From contig CANSPM010000014.1 of the NCBI GenBank assembly GCA_947648875.1, forward strand, positions 1 to 64,000: DNA of 64,000 nucleotides, read 5' to 3'. Numbering within the stretch: position 1 is the first letter of the stretch; each line of letters opens with the position of its first letter. This document shows positions 19,816 to 28,974 of the stretch, one piece after another. The notes beneath the pieces were generated by a model. It had not been told where the DNA came from. It saw nothing but the letters and a program-made list of their open reading frames with translations, and did no database searches. Source of the stretch: an uncultured Lachnospiraceae bacterium (GTDB lineage: Bacteria > Bacillota > Clostridia > Lachnospirales > Lachnospiraceae). The translations under genes and the position numbers were made by a program.

Positions 19816-20244
19816 TTAAGAATTCAGCATGTCCACTCTTCTCCGGTGTTTATCTTCATTGGAAAAGGGTGTATTCAAAAAGGTTTCCACAATGTCCAGC
19901 GCCAGGTTTTCACCGATCATGCCGCCGCCCATGGCCAGCACATTGGCATCATTGTGCAAACGGGTCATTCTGGCGGACAATGTGTCTGAACACAGCGCGC
20001 AGCGCACTCCGGGCACCTTGTTGGCCGCAATGCTGATACCGATGCCTGTGGTACAGATTACAATCCCTTTCTCGCAGCTGCCATCGGCTACCGCCTGCGC
20101 CACCGCTTTTCCATAGATGGGATAATCCACGGATGTCTTGCTGTCACATCCCATATCCTGATAGGGAATCTGTTTGTCTTCCAGATATTGAATAACCCCC
20201 CGTTTCAGTTCGTAACCGCCATGGTCGCTTCCTATTGCTATCAT
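19816..20244 (-). CDS. rpiB: Ribose-5-phosphate isomerase B
   Basis: 142 residues; interconverts ribulose-5-phosphate and ribose-5-phosphate. N-terminal MIAIGSDHGGYELK, the Cys-containing CTTGIGISIAANKV and the LSARMTRLHNDANVLAMGG segment are family hallmarks. It overlaps the stop of the 82-residue gene by 4 bp (ATGA), suggesting translational coupling. Confidence 0.95.
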   Translation of the reverse strand: MIAIGSDHGGYELKRGVIQYLEDKQIPYQDMGCDSKTSVDYPIYGKAVAQAVADGSCEKGIVICTTGIGISIAANKVPGVRCALCSDTLSARMTRLHNDANVLAMGGGMIGENLALDIVETFLNTPFSNEDKHRRRVDMLNS

Positions 20245-20489
20245 AGTTCCTCCATTCCGCCGCTGTCAAAGCCGCTTCTTATATTGTTTCGAATTATGGA
20301 TATGCGTTTCTTCGCCTCCGCTCTGCCGATCTTCCCAACCCGCTCCTGCATATCGAGGTTGTCGATCCTGTATGGCGAAACATCCGGTTCAGATAAATCA
20401 TACCCCATAATTCTATCCATCAGAAGAAATTCTTTGTCTGAAATCCATCCCTGTTCCGGATCATAAATATATGGAAAATTCCCCTCCAT
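20241..20489 (-). CDS. Small uncharacterised protein coupled to rpiB
   Basis: 82 residues, unrecognised. Soluble, charged, with no membrane segment or cysteine. Sequence such as IYDPEQGWISDKEFLLMDRIMGYDLSEPDV and a basic C-terminal half (GRAEAKKRISIIRNNI) suggest a small alpha/beta protein. Kept because it overlaps rpiB by 4 bp in a coupled arrangement and sits between two solid genes on the same strand, 52 bases after the Sua5 gene. Confidence 0.6.
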   Translation of the reverse strand: MEGNFPYIYDPEQGWISDKEFLLMDRIMGYDLSEPDVSPYRIDNLDMQERVGKIGRAEAKKRISIIRNNIRSGFDSGGMEEL

Positions 20490-20541
20490 ATTCCCGATCA
20501 GGCGCAGATCTTTTATTTCATATTAACTGTCGCTTTCCATA

Positions 20542-21630
20542 TTATTTCCCCGCCTGATCCACAGCATCCAGCACAATCAATTTGTGACCGGCCGCCTTCA
20601 GCAGGCGGTTCATAATCGCCTGCCCCAGCCCCGTGGCTTCAAAGCATTCCGAATATATCCTTGTCACCTGCAAATCATCAAACTCTCTCAGGATGCCATA
20701 CAGATGTCTGGCAATGCCGGCCTCGTCCCGCCTGCTGCCCAAGCTGCGAACCACATCCGCCCGGTACTGTGCCAGCATCTCATCCGTGCTGATCACCCCC
20801 ACCTTATGTCCTTTTTCTCTGTCTTGGGCCGCATGAACATTGATGTAGTCCGTCACCTGTGCGACAGCACCTGCGATAATCGTGAGTTCCCCCTTGGGAG
20901 CGTAATGCCGGTATTTCATCCCCGGCGCTCTGGGGGCCTGTCCGCTGTCCGCCTCCAGAATCGTCCTGTCTATGCTGACCTGCCCCAATACCGCCTCCAG
21001 CATGTCCCTGGTGACAGATCCCGGGCGCAGGATCTGCGGCGGGCTGACCGTCAGATCCACGATGGTGGACTCCAGTCCGATATCCCCCTCGCCGCCGTCC
21101 AGGATCATATCAATCCGTCCGTTCATATCTTCTATCACATACCTGGCCGCTGTGGGGCTGGGTCTGCCGGAGAGATTGGCGCTCGGAGCCGCCACATAAC
21201 CGCCGCCCCGAAGGATCAGGCCGCGCGCCACCGGATGAGAGGGCATCCGCACCGCCACCGTCTCCAGCCCTCCTGTGGTCTCACAGGGAACACAGTCCGC
21301 TTTGGGCAAGATCATAGTCAGTGGCCCCGGCCAGAAAGCCCGGGCCAGCAAAAACGCCTCCCTTGGCACCTGCCTGACTACAGCTTTCAGATCTTCCATA
21401 CAAGCAATATGAACAATCAATGGATTGTCCGAGGGCCGTCCCTTGGCGGCATATATTTTTCTGGCAGACTCAGGGTTTAAAGCGTCCCCTCCCAGACCGT
21501 ATACTGTCTCTGTGGGAAAAGCCACCAATCCCCCTCTGCGCAGCACTTCTCCCGCCTCCTGTAGTGCCTGCTCCGCTTCATAAGAAAACGTCTCCCCCTG
21601 CGCCTGTACCACAATCACCCTTGTGTCCAT
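20542..21630 (-). CDS. L-threonylcarbamoyladenylate synthase (Sua5/TsaC)
   Basis: 362 residues, long Sua5 form: a YrdC/TsaC domain (about 1-215) plus the C-terminal Sua5 domain. It makes threonylcarbamoyl-AMP from Thr, bicarbonate and ATP for the t6A37 modification of ANN-reading tRNAs. Markers are PTETVYGLGGDA near 37-48, the KGRPSDNPLIVHI nucleotide/threonine loop, and SANLSGRPSPT. The C-terminal domain (PGMKYRHYAPKGELTII) is the linker motif of Sua5. Start ATG at 21630. Confidence 0.94.
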   Translation of the reverse strand: MDTRVIVVQAQGETFSYEAEQALQEAGEVLRRGGLVAFPTETVYGLGGDALNPESARKIYAAKGRPSDNPLIVHIACMEDLKAVVRQVPREAFLLARAFWPGPLTMILPKADCVPCETTGGLETVAVRMPSHPVARGLILRGGGYVAAPSANLSGRPSPTAARYVIEDMNGRIDMILDGGEGDIGLESTIVDLTVSPPQILRPGSVTRDMLEAVLGQVSIDRTILEADSGQAPRAPGMKYRHYAPKGELTIIAGAVAQVTDYINVHAAQDREKGHKVGVISTDEMLAQYRADVVRSLGSRRDEAGIARHLYGILREFDDLQVTRIYSECFEATGLGQAIMNRLLKAAGHKLIVLDAVDQAGK

Positions 21631-21741
21631 TGCTCCACACCTTTACCATATCGCAGACATACCTGATACGCTGTCCTTAATAATGTTTCCGTATTGTATC
21701 ATAGCATACTTTGTCCCATTTGTCTAATGAGTCTCGGCAAA

Positions 21742-22470
21742 CTATCTCTCTGTCTCCGCCAGATACTGCATAATTCCCATATGTATGGCCCAGGCCACCC
21801 GATCCTGATAGTCCTCCTGGGCCAGCAACGCCGCCTCCGCCTGATTGGAGAGAAACCCGCACTCTACAATGACAATGGGTATATCCGTCTTTTTCAGCAG
21901 ATAATAACTGTCGTTGGCCTTGATCTGCCGTCGGTTCTCCGGATCCAGTTTCTCCACCAGCTGTTTTTGCAACAACTGTGCCAGAAGCTGACCGTCTCTG
22001 CTTCCGTCGTAGTAAAAAACCTGCGCGCCATGAACATATTCCTCCGGATAGCTGTTCTGGTGGATACTGACTGTGATGGCTGGTTTTATCTCTTCAATCA
22101 GGGCCACCCGCCGCTTCATATCCTGTACTTTTTTGTTGGACGCGTCGCTGTCGTACAGGCCGTTTTCATCCTCCCTGGTCAGCACTACCTGAACGTCCTG
22201 AGCTTCCAGATATTGCTGGACCTTCCGGGCAATACTCAGGTTCACGTCCTTCTCCAACACCTGGTTAATGCCTATTTTGCCCGGATCGTCTCCTCCGTGC
22301 CCCGCATCGATCACCACACATCTTAGTCCCTCCCCGGGGGCCCTTGCATCACCCGCCTCCACATTTTTTCCGTTTACGAATACAGCCGCGCTGTGTGCCA
22401 CATAGACCATGGACAACGCCAGCAGTACTCCCAGTCCCAGAGAAAATAATTTTTCCAGTCTTTTTTGCAT
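21742..22470 (-). CDS. cwlD: N-acetylmuramoyl-L-alanine amidase (CwlD-like, Amidase_3)
   Basis: 242 residues. An N-terminal signal anchor (about 8-30) places it outside the membrane. The zinc amidase domain shows DAGHGGDDPG (first His), SIHQNSY (second His) and IVECGFLSN (catalytic Glu), matching CwlD, which in spore formers trims stem peptides for cortex muramic-lactam formation. Other Amidase_3 enzymes share these motifs, so the sporulation role is inferred from family closeness and length. It is followed by a gap of 111 bases before the Sua5 gene. Confidence 0.88.
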   Translation of the reverse strand: MQKRLEKLFSLGLGVLLALSMVYVAHSAAVFVNGKNVEAGDARAPGEGLRCVVIDAGHGGDDPGKIGINQVLEKDVNLSIARKVQQYLEAQDVQVVLTREDENGLYDSDASNKKVQDMKRRVALIEEIKPAITVSIHQNSYPEEYVHGAQVFYYDGSRDGQLLAQLLQKQLVEKLDPENRRQIKANDSYYLLKKTDIPIVIVECGFLSNQAEAALLAQEDYQDRVAWAIHMGIMQYLAETER

Positions 22471-22667
22471 ATTGATAATGTATCCTATATCTTCTTAATT
22501 ATCAATATATGTCTGCTCTATCCTCCTTATGCGGCGCTGCAAGACAGCTTTCCCGGCCGCGATGCGGCAAACGGCAATACCGGGCTCTTCGCTGTCAATA
22601 CGACAAAGGGACATCGGGGCATTGCGTTTGAAAATCCTATATGTCAGGGCACCGATTTCGCCCTTTC

Positions 22668-24380
22668 TCAGGGAGCGTTGACATAAGCGTTAATCAGCTC
22701 CCAGGCCGCTGGCGTGCCATAACTGATCTGCCATACCGCCACCCCGGCGATTCTGCGGTTTTGCATCACATTGAGCTTCACCTGAATGGATTCCTCGGTC
22801 TCGGCCCAGATCTTGTGCGTCTTGCTGCCGCTCTGCCATTCTGCATACAGCTGAGAGGTTTCCTCGTCCCATACGGCTTCCGCGCCCACACGCTGCAAAT
22901 AGTCTTTGGTATTGGACAAAAGAAGATACTCGTCCGTCACCGTGGCGCCGTCAATTGTCCACAGAATCGAATAAAAGGGCACGGCATTGATCACTTTTTC
23001 CGCAGGCACCTGCTCCAGGGTGCGGTCGATACCGCCGCTGACATAGCCAATGCTGGCTACGGAGCCGGGGTCACCGCTGCCGTGCCAATGCTCGTCATAG
23101 CCCATAATAATCACATAGTCTGCCACTTTTCCCTGCACATCCCGGCGGTAATAGTCATTGAAGCTGAAAGGCACATAATTGTCAAAGGACAGAATCAGTC
23201 CGTTCCCACGGCAGGCGATGGACAGTTCCCGTATAAACTGGGCATAGTGTTCGCTGCACTCCGCCGTGAGTTTCTCAAAGTCTATGTTGAGGCCATCCAG
23301 TTTCAGATCCACCGCCACGCCAACTATATTTTCGATAAGACGGCCTCGGATGGCAGTGGAGGACAAAATCTGGAAATCGTTGATCCCCGCCTGATTTACG
23401 TTGTTATAGTTGAAATCATCCAGCACACCCCATACCTGCAATCCCATGCCGTGGGCGCGATCCACATAGGAAGCGCTGGCAAAACTCTGAAAATTGCCCT
23501 CATTGTCACTGAGGCTGAACCAGGTGGGCGCAATCACATTCATTCCTCTGGTCCCGGCCACCATACTTTCAAGGGTATCATTTCCTCCCACGCCCCCGAT
23601 GGAGTGCCAGCCCAGACTCACCTTCCCCGGTAGCCGAATGGAACTGTACTGGGGCTCCACATAGCCCGTCACCGGGGTCTCCTGGATTTCCGTCAGCTCC
23701 TGTAGTAATTTATTTTCCACATAACCTATATATCCGTCACCGGTCCGCACCTTGCTCCAGTTCTCCATCTGTTCCAGCACTTTTACCTGGCTGCCCCCGG
23801 GCACGTCCCAAAGAATCTCGCTCTTAATGCCCCCTTTTACACGCACCGTCGTATCCTTCGTCACAGTGGCCACAGTGGCGGTGCCCCACTGGGTGTACAC
23901 CTGCACATGGTGCTGCGCATATTGCAGTTCCATATTGCAGTAGCGTTGTACGTAATCCGCAGCGATATAGATCTGGCCCCCCTCTTCGTAAGCAATCACA
24001 TAGCCCAGGTCCTCACTGCCGCCGCTTCGCTCCTCCACGCTGCCTCCCAACATGACGCGCACCACCTCCGAAGGCAGCGCATACAGCAGTACTCCCTCCG
24101 CGCGGTTCGCGTAAAAGGTGTCATTAAAATACTGATGTACCATATCTATGGGGAAATAGCACCTCCCCTCCTTCAGGGGAACCAGCATCTCCAGCCTCTC
24201 ATCCTGTAGGTACACGGCCACCCGGCTGTCCGCCTCTTCCGCCGTCAAACCGTAATATGCCGCCAAGTCCACTCTTTCCTTAGAATAGGAGTATTTTTCC
24301 ACCAGCATACTGACAAGCGTCACTGCGCCGATCACCACAATCAGCAGAATTGCTATGATTACTGGAATCGCTTTTTTCAT
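22668..24380 (-). CDS. Membrane-anchored SH3 / glycoside hydrolase 18-like protein
   Basis: 570 residues: one N-terminal membrane helix (5-27), an amine-oxidase-like/copper-binding-type N-terminal module (about 35-160), an SH3b domain (about 165-225; STVRVKGG-type start, GYIGYVENKLL end), and a GH18-like barrel (about 240-568). The catalytic signature LDGLNIDFEK near residue 360 keeps the DxxxDxE spacing with Glu as proton donor. Relatives include YaaH/YdhD-type spore cortex or wall glycosidases. It is on the same strand as cwlD, 197 bases away, consistent with a wall-maintenance role. The substrate is not determined. Confidence 0.85.
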   Translation of the reverse strand: MKKAIPVIIAILLIVVIGAVTLVSMLVEKYSYSKERVDLAAYYGLTAEEADSRVAVYLQDERLEMLVPLKEGRCYFPIDMVHQYFNDTFYANRAEGVLLYALPSEVVRVMLGGSVEERSGGSEDLGYVIAYEEGGQIYIAADYVQRYCNMELQYAQHHVQVYTQWGTATVATVTKDTTVRVKGGIKSEILWDVPGGSQVKVLEQMENWSKVRTGDGYIGYVENKLLQELTEIQETPVTGYVEPQYSSIRLPGKVSLGWHSIGGVGGNDTLESMVAGTRGMNVIAPTWFSLSDNEGNFQSFASASYVDRAHGMGLQVWGVLDDFNYNNVNQAGINDFQILSSTAIRGRLIENIVGVAVDLKLDGLNIDFEKLTAECSEHYAQFIRELSIACRGNGLILSFDNYVPFSFNDYYRRDVQGKVADYVIIMGYDEHWHGSGDPGSVASIGYVSGGIDRTLEQVPAEKVINAVPFYSILWTIDGATVTDEYLLLSNTKDYLQRVGAEAVWDEETSQLYAEWQSGSKTHKIWAETEESIQVKLNVMQNRRIAGVAVWQISYGTPAAWELINAYVNAP

Positions 24381-24614
24381 AAATTTATATACCTTTCCCT
24401 TTCAAATGCAGAAATACACCATACATACCGGCGAAAAGGATTTTGTCCTTTCCGCCAATATGTAATAGTATACCAGACTATTCCGGCAACGTCATCACCT
24501 ATTTTGACAAAATACGGCAGAACATCCTGTTATTTTTATCAGCAATTTCCGTCAGAGAGGCATTCTCCGCCGCTGTCCTCCGTTCTGCCTTGTTTTGAGG
24601 CACTGATCCACGGC

Positions 24615-24836
24615 TTACTGTGGATCGATTCTGTCAAACCTTACCTGTTCAAGAATGCCCATTTCGTTCAGAACATAATCGGGCATATAGACCGTTTGTT
24701 CCTGCACACACTTGCAGGCTACTTCGTCCGGGGAAGCAGGTCTGTTATCCATATACAGGCTCACGCCCCGCTCCTGCACTTTCTGTAGCTGCATCCGCAT
24801 CATCTCACGGGCGCTTTGGACTTCTTTTTCGCTCAA
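24615..24836 (-). CDS. Small uncharacterised protein, TTG start
   Basis: 73 residues, unrecognised, hydrophilic, with a helical N-terminal half (SEKEVQSAREMMRMQLQKVQERG) and a Cys-x-Cys pair (ACKC, about residue 44) that has no partner cysteines. I chose TTG at 24836 because GGGAGGAGG lies six bases upstream; the longer reading to 24869 would include that ribosome site in the coding part. It stands alone, 234 bases upstream of the stretch before the GH18 gene, and may be a small regulator or structural protein. Confidence 0.6.
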   Translation of the reverse strand: MSEKEVQSAREMMRMQLQKVQERGVSLYMDNRPASPDEVACKCVQEQTVYMPDYVLNEMGILEQVRFDRIDPQ

Positions 24837-25288
24837 GTTATCCCTCCTCCCAATATGCTGTACATCCAAAAGGAAAAATGTGATATATTATGCCAGCAAA
24901 TTCCATATCTATGTTGGATAACGCGGGGAATAGTTGGTCCAGAGAGCTCCGACAGTACAATGCAAAAATATAAAATACAGATTTTGAATTATAATGTGAC
25001 TTAAATTTAAAAAGTGGGAAATATATTATATAAACCGATCAAGCGCGCATAGAACCGCTTGTAAGACATCCTGATTATTTTAGCAAAAAAAAGACTGAAT
25101 CATACTATAATAAAAAGGATTAGAGGAACGAAACGTTCCGGATCTTCGGAATAGATAAAGATATTTTAACCGCTTGCCTCCCTTCCTGTACGGAATATCG
25201 GAAGCATCTCTTGTTATGCATTATATGTCATCTGTCAGATTTTGGCAAGTAGAAAATTAAATTTTTTCTAAAAACATTCCCAGGTCTA
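24837..25288. other. Gene-free interval upstream of mecA
   Basis: No convincing gene in about 450 bp. AT-rich. It contains a GGAACG-AAA-CGTTCC palindrome (25125-25139) and an isolated TATAAT (25106-25111) without a good -35. Nothing else supportable was seen. Confidence 0.6.
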
Positions 25289-25317
25289 TTGACGAAGAAT
25301 CTGGGAAAGTATATGCT
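25277..25317 (+). promoter_or_regulatory. mecA promoter with inverted repeat around the -35
   Basis: TTGACG (25289-25294), 17-bp spacer, TATGCT (25312-25317). TTCCCAG (25277-25283) and CTGGGAA (25301-25307) flank the -35 as an inverted repeat with a 17-bp centre, so a dimeric regulator could bind over it. Regulator unknown. Confidence 0.55.
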
Positions 25318-25369
25318 GTAAGGGCGATTGCGGAAACTGTGTGTAAATCCGAAAGGAGTTGATCCTGAA

Positions 25370-26098
25370 ATGAAAATAGAAAAAGTGAGTGAAAACCAGA
25401 TTCGCTGCACTCTGACCAAGGAGGACCTGGCCAGCAGAGAGCTACAGATCAGCGAACTGGCTTACGGGACCGAGAAAGCAAAAAATCTTTTTCGGGACAT
25501 GATGCAGCAGGCCAATTTTGAATTTGGCTTTGAGGCCGAGGACATCCCGCTTATGATTGAGGCCATACCGATGAACGCGGAGTGCATCGTACTGATTATC
25601 ACCAAGGTGGAAGATCCGGAGGAACTGGATACCCGCTTTGCCCGCTTTGCCCCCTCTGTGCATGAGGAGTTGGAGGACGCGGAGGAAGAGGCGGCTTCCG
25701 CTGCTGACGAGGTGATGGATCTGTTCCGCAGACTACAGGGCAGCGAGAATATCTCCTCCCCTTCCGCGTCGGCCCCGGAGCTTCCCGCCGACGCAGAAGG
25801 CAAGCTGATGATGCGGATGCTCCGATTCCATACCATGCATCTGCTGCTGACAGCGGCCGCTGCCGTGGCGGAGGGGGCCGCCGGCTCCAGTTCTGTGTAT
25901 AAAGACGTCCGCGAAGACTGTTACCTGCTTCTGCTGTCTCATCCGCAGAAAGATGCTTCCGACTTTAACAGATGCTGTAATATACTCTCGGAATATGGCT
26001 CTTTTGTAAAGGTGACATCCTCCACGCCCTCCTACCTGGAGGAACACTGTGAGACAGTCATTTCAGAGAACGCGTTACAGGCGCTGGCAAAAATCTGA
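25370..26098 (+). CDS. mecA: MecA-family adaptor protein
   Basis: 242 residues. Adaptor that delivers substrates to the ClpC ATPase for degradation. The N-terminal substrate-binding part (MKIEKVSENQIRCTLTKEDL) and acidic linker (EELEDAEEEAASAADEVMDL) followed by the C-terminal ClpC-binding domain (CYLLLLSHPQKDASDFNRCCNILSEYG, read in parts) match the family. ATG at 25370 follows AAAGGAG; a longer open frame starting at 25328 adds 14 non-conserved residues. The central region (about 125-160) is Ala/Ser-rich. Convergent with the DUF1858 gene, with a shared terminator. Confidence 0.85.
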   Translation: MKIEKVSENQIRCTLTKEDLASRELQISELAYGTEKAKNLFRDMMQQANFEFGFEAEDIPLMIEAIPMNAECIVLIITKVEDPEELDTRFARFAPSVHEELEDAEEEAASAADEVMDLFRRLQGSENISSPSASAPELPADAEGKLMMRMLRFHTMHLLLTAAAAVAEGAAGSSSVYKDVREDCYLLLLSHPQKDASDFNRCCNILSEYGSFVKVTSSTPSYLEEHCETVISENALQALAKI

Positions 26099-26112
26099 AC
26101 ATCTGGCAAAAA

Positions 26113-26137
26113 AATGCCTGGGCATCCCCCAGGCATT
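26113..26137 (-). terminator. Bidirectional-type terminator between mecA and the DUF1858 gene
   Basis: AATGCCTGGG (26113-26122) and CCCAGGCATT (26128-26137) form a 10-bp stem with a five-base loop. On the minus strand it is followed by a T7 run (26106-26112), a good intrinsic terminator for the DUF1858 gene. Confidence 0.8.
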
Positions 26138-26149
26138 CCTGCATACATA

Positions 26150-26341
26150 CTACGCTTCCTGAATCGTCTTCATCAGCGCTTCAACATCAATACCATGCAC
26201 CATTGCGGCCTCTTCCAGACTTTCGCCCTGCGCGGACGGACATCCCAGGCAGTGCATACCCGCGTTCATTAAAATCGGCGCCACATCCGGGTTCTTCCGC
26301 AGAATCTCCCCAATGGTCATCTCCTTCGTAATTCCTTCCAT
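26150..26341 (-). CDS. DUF1858 (hybrid-cluster-associated redox) small protein
   Basis: 63 residues, single DUF1858 domain. Visible marks are [45 protein letters not shown] (read as: [28 protein letters not shown]), with the Cys-x-x-Cys pair (C33, C36) expected in this family. Such proteins occur with hybrid-cluster or other redox systems in anaerobes, but their function is not established. It lies alone, 269 bases upstream of the divergent pfl locus on the other strand. Confidence 0.85.
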   Translation of the reverse strand: MEGITKEMTIGEILRKNPDVAPILMNAGMHCLGCPSAQGESLEEAAMVHGIDVEALMKTIQEA

Positions 26342-26513
26342 ATACAGACACCTCCTAATCGTAATTGCTTCTGTGTATCCTTTCAGCCTTTACAGTATAA
26401 TACTTTTCCCCGCTTCTGGCAAGTATAACCTTTTATGGACAGTTTTTATAAATTTTTAATAAAAATATAGGGCAAAATAGCAATTATGTACAGGAAAAAG
26501 TACACTACCAGCC

Positions 26514-26542
26514 TTGACTATCCAGATTGTTTCTCCTATAAT
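26514..26542 (+). promoter_or_regulatory. Strong promoter of the pfl locus
   Basis: TTGACT (26514-26519), 17-bp spacer, TATAAT (26537-26542). A direct/inverted GTAC-AGGAAAAA-GTAC element (26489-26504) lies ten bases upstream and may be a regulator site. Distance to the pflB ATG is about 68 bases. Confidence 0.8.
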
Positions 26543-26610
26543 AGGGGCATAGGATTAGGAGTTACCAAAACACATTCACTAATTCAATAACTTATAGGAG
26601 GCTATTTCAA

Positions 26611-28650
26611 ATGAGACCTGAATGGAACGAGTTTGTAGGCGGCAAGTGGGAAAATGAAGTCAATGTACGTGATTTCATCCAGAAGAACTATCATCCCTAT
26701 GATGGAGATGATTCTTTCTTAGCCGGCCCTACACAGAACACAAAGGATTTGTGGGCAATGGTACTGGATCTGCAGAAACAGGAGAGAGAGGCAGGCGGCG
26801 TTCTGGATATGGACACCAAAGTTGTCTCCACTATCACCTCCCATGGTCCCGGTTACCTTGACAAGAGCAAGGAGACTATCGTCGGTTTCCAGACCGACAA
26901 GCCTTTCAAGAGATCCCTGCAGCCTTATGGCGGCATCCGTATGGCCGAGAAGGCCTGCGCCGACAACGGCTACGAGGTGGATCCCGAGATCAGCGAATTT
27001 TTCTCCACCCACAGAAAGACCCACAACGCGGGTTGTTTCGACGCATACAATCAGGAGATGAGAGCCTGCCGTTCTTCCCATATTATTACCGGTCTGCCGG
27101 ATGCATATGGCCGTGGCCGTATCATCGGTGACTACAGAAGAGTTGCCCTGTATGGCATTGACAGACTGATTGAGGACAAACAGGAGCAGAAAGAATCCAC
27201 CGGTCGTGTGATGACCGACGATGTGATCCGTCTGCGCGAGGAGATTTCCGAGCAAATTGTCGCTCTGAAGCTGATGAAGGAGATGGCCGCTTCCTACGGT
27301 TGCGATATCTCCAAGCCCGCCGCCAATGTAAAAGAAGCTATTCAGTGGACTTACTTTGGCTATCTGTGCGCGGTTAAGGAGCAGAACGGTGCCGCCATGT
27401 CCCTGGGCCGTACATCCACCTTTATCGACTGCTACGCTGAGAGAGATCTGAAGAACGGTGTGTTCACCGAGGAGCAGATCCAGGAGTTCATCGACCATTT
27501 CATCATGAAACTGCGTCTGATCAAGTTTGCCCGTACTCCCGAGTACAACCAGATTTTCGCAGGCGACCCTGTATGGGTAACCGAGTCCCTGGCAGGTGTG
27601 GGCGTGGACGGTCGTCATATGGTTACCAGAATGAGCTTCCGGTATCTGCAGACCCTGTACAATCTGGGTGCGTCACCCGAGCCCAACCTGACCGTACTGT
27701 GGTCCACCAGACTGCCGGAAGGTTTCAAACGCTTCTGCGCCAAGACCTCTATCAATACATCTTCCATCCAGTATGAGAATGATGATCTGATGAGAGTGAC
27801 CCACGGTGATGACTACGGCATTGCCTGCTGCGTATCTTCCATGAGAATCGGCAAGGAAATGCAGTTCTTCGGTGCCCGTGCCAATGTGGCCAAGTGCCTG
27901 CTGTACGCTTTGAACGGCGGTGTGGACGAAGTTACCAAGAAGCAGGTAGGACCCAAGTATCGTCCCGTTGTCGGCGATGTTCTGGACTTTGACGACGTTT
28001 ACAGCAAGTTCATCGACATGCTGGAGTGGCAGGCCGACGTGTATGTAAACACGCTGAACATCATCCACTATATGCATGACAAATACTGCTATGAGAGAGC
28101 TGAGATGGCTCTGCATGACAGAGACGTGAGAAGGTATTTCGCAACAGGTGTTGCCGGCCTGTCCATCGTGGCAGACTCCCTGTCCGCTATCAAGTACGCC
28201 AAGGTTGAGGTTGTACGTGACGAGGATGGCATCATCGTTGACTTCAAGACCACCGGAGATTTCCCGAAGTATGGTAATGACGATGATCGTGTTGACAGCA
28301 TTGCGCAGGATGTGGTTCATAAATTTATGACCGCTATCAGAAGACATCACACCTACAGAGATGGATTCCCTACCACTTCCATCCTGACCATCACTTCCAA
28401 CGTTACCTACGGCAAGGCAACGGGCAACACGCCTGACGGACGTAGAAAGGGCCAGCCTTTCGCTCCCGGCGCTAACCCTATGCATGGACGTGATACCCAT
28501 GGCGCGGTAGCGTCTCTGTCTTCCGTATCCAAACTGCCTTTCAATGACGCGCAGGACGGTATTTCCAATACCTTCACTATCATTCCCGGCGCTCTGGGCA
28601 AGGAAGATCAGGTATTTTCAGGAGACATTGAGCTGGATCTGAGCAAGTAA
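26611..28650 (+). CDS. pflB: Pyruvate formate-lyase catalytic core, lacking its glycyl-radical domain
   Basis: 679 residues. Cleaves pyruvate with CoA to acetyl-CoA and formate. The two active-site cysteines are Cys406-Cys407 in [10 protein letters not shown], and the sequence is otherwise like PFL ([62 protein letters not shown]). But it stops after [12 protein letters not shown], roughly 60-70 residues before the end of normal PFL, so the C-terminal glycyl-radical segment is missing. That segment is encoded separately at 28975. The stop is clean (TAA) and a 66-residue gene with its own ribosome site follows. I conclude that this is a genuine split enzyme, not a frameshift. Start ATG follows TAGGAGG. 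Confidence 0.9.
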   Translation: MRPEWNEFVGGKWENEVNVRDFIQKNYHPYDGDDSFLAGPTQNTKDLWAMVLDLQKQEREAGGVLDMDTKVVSTITSHGPGYLDKSKETIVGFQTDKPFKRSLQPYGGIRMAEKACADNGYEVDPEISEFFSTHRKTHNAGCFDAYNQEMRACRSSHIITGLPDAYGRGRIIGDYRRVALYGIDRLIEDKQEQKESTGRVMTDDVIRLREEISEQIVALKLMKEMAASYGCDISKPAANVKEAIQWTYFGYLCAVKEQNGAAMSLGRTSTFIDCYAERDLKNGVFTEEQIQEFIDHFIMKLRLIKFARTPEYNQIFAGDPVWVTESLAGVGVDGRHMVTRMSFRYLQTLYNLGASPEPNLTVLWSTRLPEGFKRFCAKTSINTSSIQYENDDLMRVTHGDDYGIACCVSSMRIGKEMQFFGARANVAKCLLYALNGGVDEVTKKQVGPKYRPVVGDVLDFDDVYSKFIDMLEWQADVYVNTLNIIHYMHDKYCYERAEMALHDRDVRRYFATGVAGLSIVADSLSAIKYAKVEVVRDEDGIIVDFKTTGDFPKYGNDDDRVDSIAQDVVHKFMTAIRRHHTYRDGFPTTSILTITSNVTYGKATGNTPDGRRKGQPFAPGANPMHGRDTHGAVASLSSVSKLPFNDAQDGISNTFTIIPGALGKEDQVFSGDIELDLSK

Positions 28651-28690
28651 TTCAGACAACATCGAGGCTGTGGTGTAGAAGGAGGTATAT

Positions 28691-28891
28691 ATGGACGAGA
28701 AAAAAATGATTGATGACCTCGTAAAGATGCTCGACCAGGGCATGGAAAGCGGCATGGGGCACATCAATGTGGACCGTGACGATATCGGGGAAAACAAAAC
28801 AGTTCAGACCATGGGTTGTTCGGATTGCTCCCGTACCCCGCTGGCCTGTAGCGTACCCACTTTGCATCAGGGACTGGATGATTACGAATAG
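28691..28891 (+). CDS. Small Cys-rich protein related to the start of the glycyl-radical domain
   Basis: 66 residues with its own AAGGAGG ribosome site, nine bases before the ATG. Residues 6-30 ([26 protein letters not shown]) align with residues 7-33 of the downstream radical protein ([28 protein letters not shown]), so it looks like a duplicated piece of that domain in which the radical loop is replaced by a Cys-rich tail (CSDC at 43-46 and C53). It has no RVSGY loop and cannot carry the radical. It may be a placeholder, a chaperone or an inhibitor of the split enzyme. Not recognised as a named family. Confidence 0.75.
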   Translation: MDEKKMIDDLVKMLDQGMESGMGHINVDRDDIGENKTVQTMGCSDCSRTPLACSVPTLHQGLDDYE

Positions 28892-28900
28892 GTGCATCAT

Positions 28901-28929
28901 ATGCCGCCCCCTGCGGGCGGGCGGCATAT
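28901..28929 (+). other. GC-rich stem-loop inside the pfl operon
   Basis: ATATGCCGCCC and GGGCGGCATAT (about 28901-28911 and 28919-28929) form an 11-bp stem with a short GC-rich loop. It lies between the Cys-rich gene and the radical-domain gene, without a T-run. It could set relative mRNA levels by processing or stop exonucleases; coordinates of the stem ends are approximate within two bases. Confidence 0.55.
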
Positions 28930-28974
28930 AATATCTTAAACAGTAAAACAAATTTAAAACAGGAGGAAAAAATT

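Noticed and set aside
22641..23633. 330-codon plus-strand frame opposite the GH18 gene
   Set aside because: Antisense shadow, no ribosome site, no recognisable motif.
26719..27618. Minus-strand frames opposite pflB (also 27673-28500)
   Set aside because: Shadows caused by strong codon bias of pflB; no family features.
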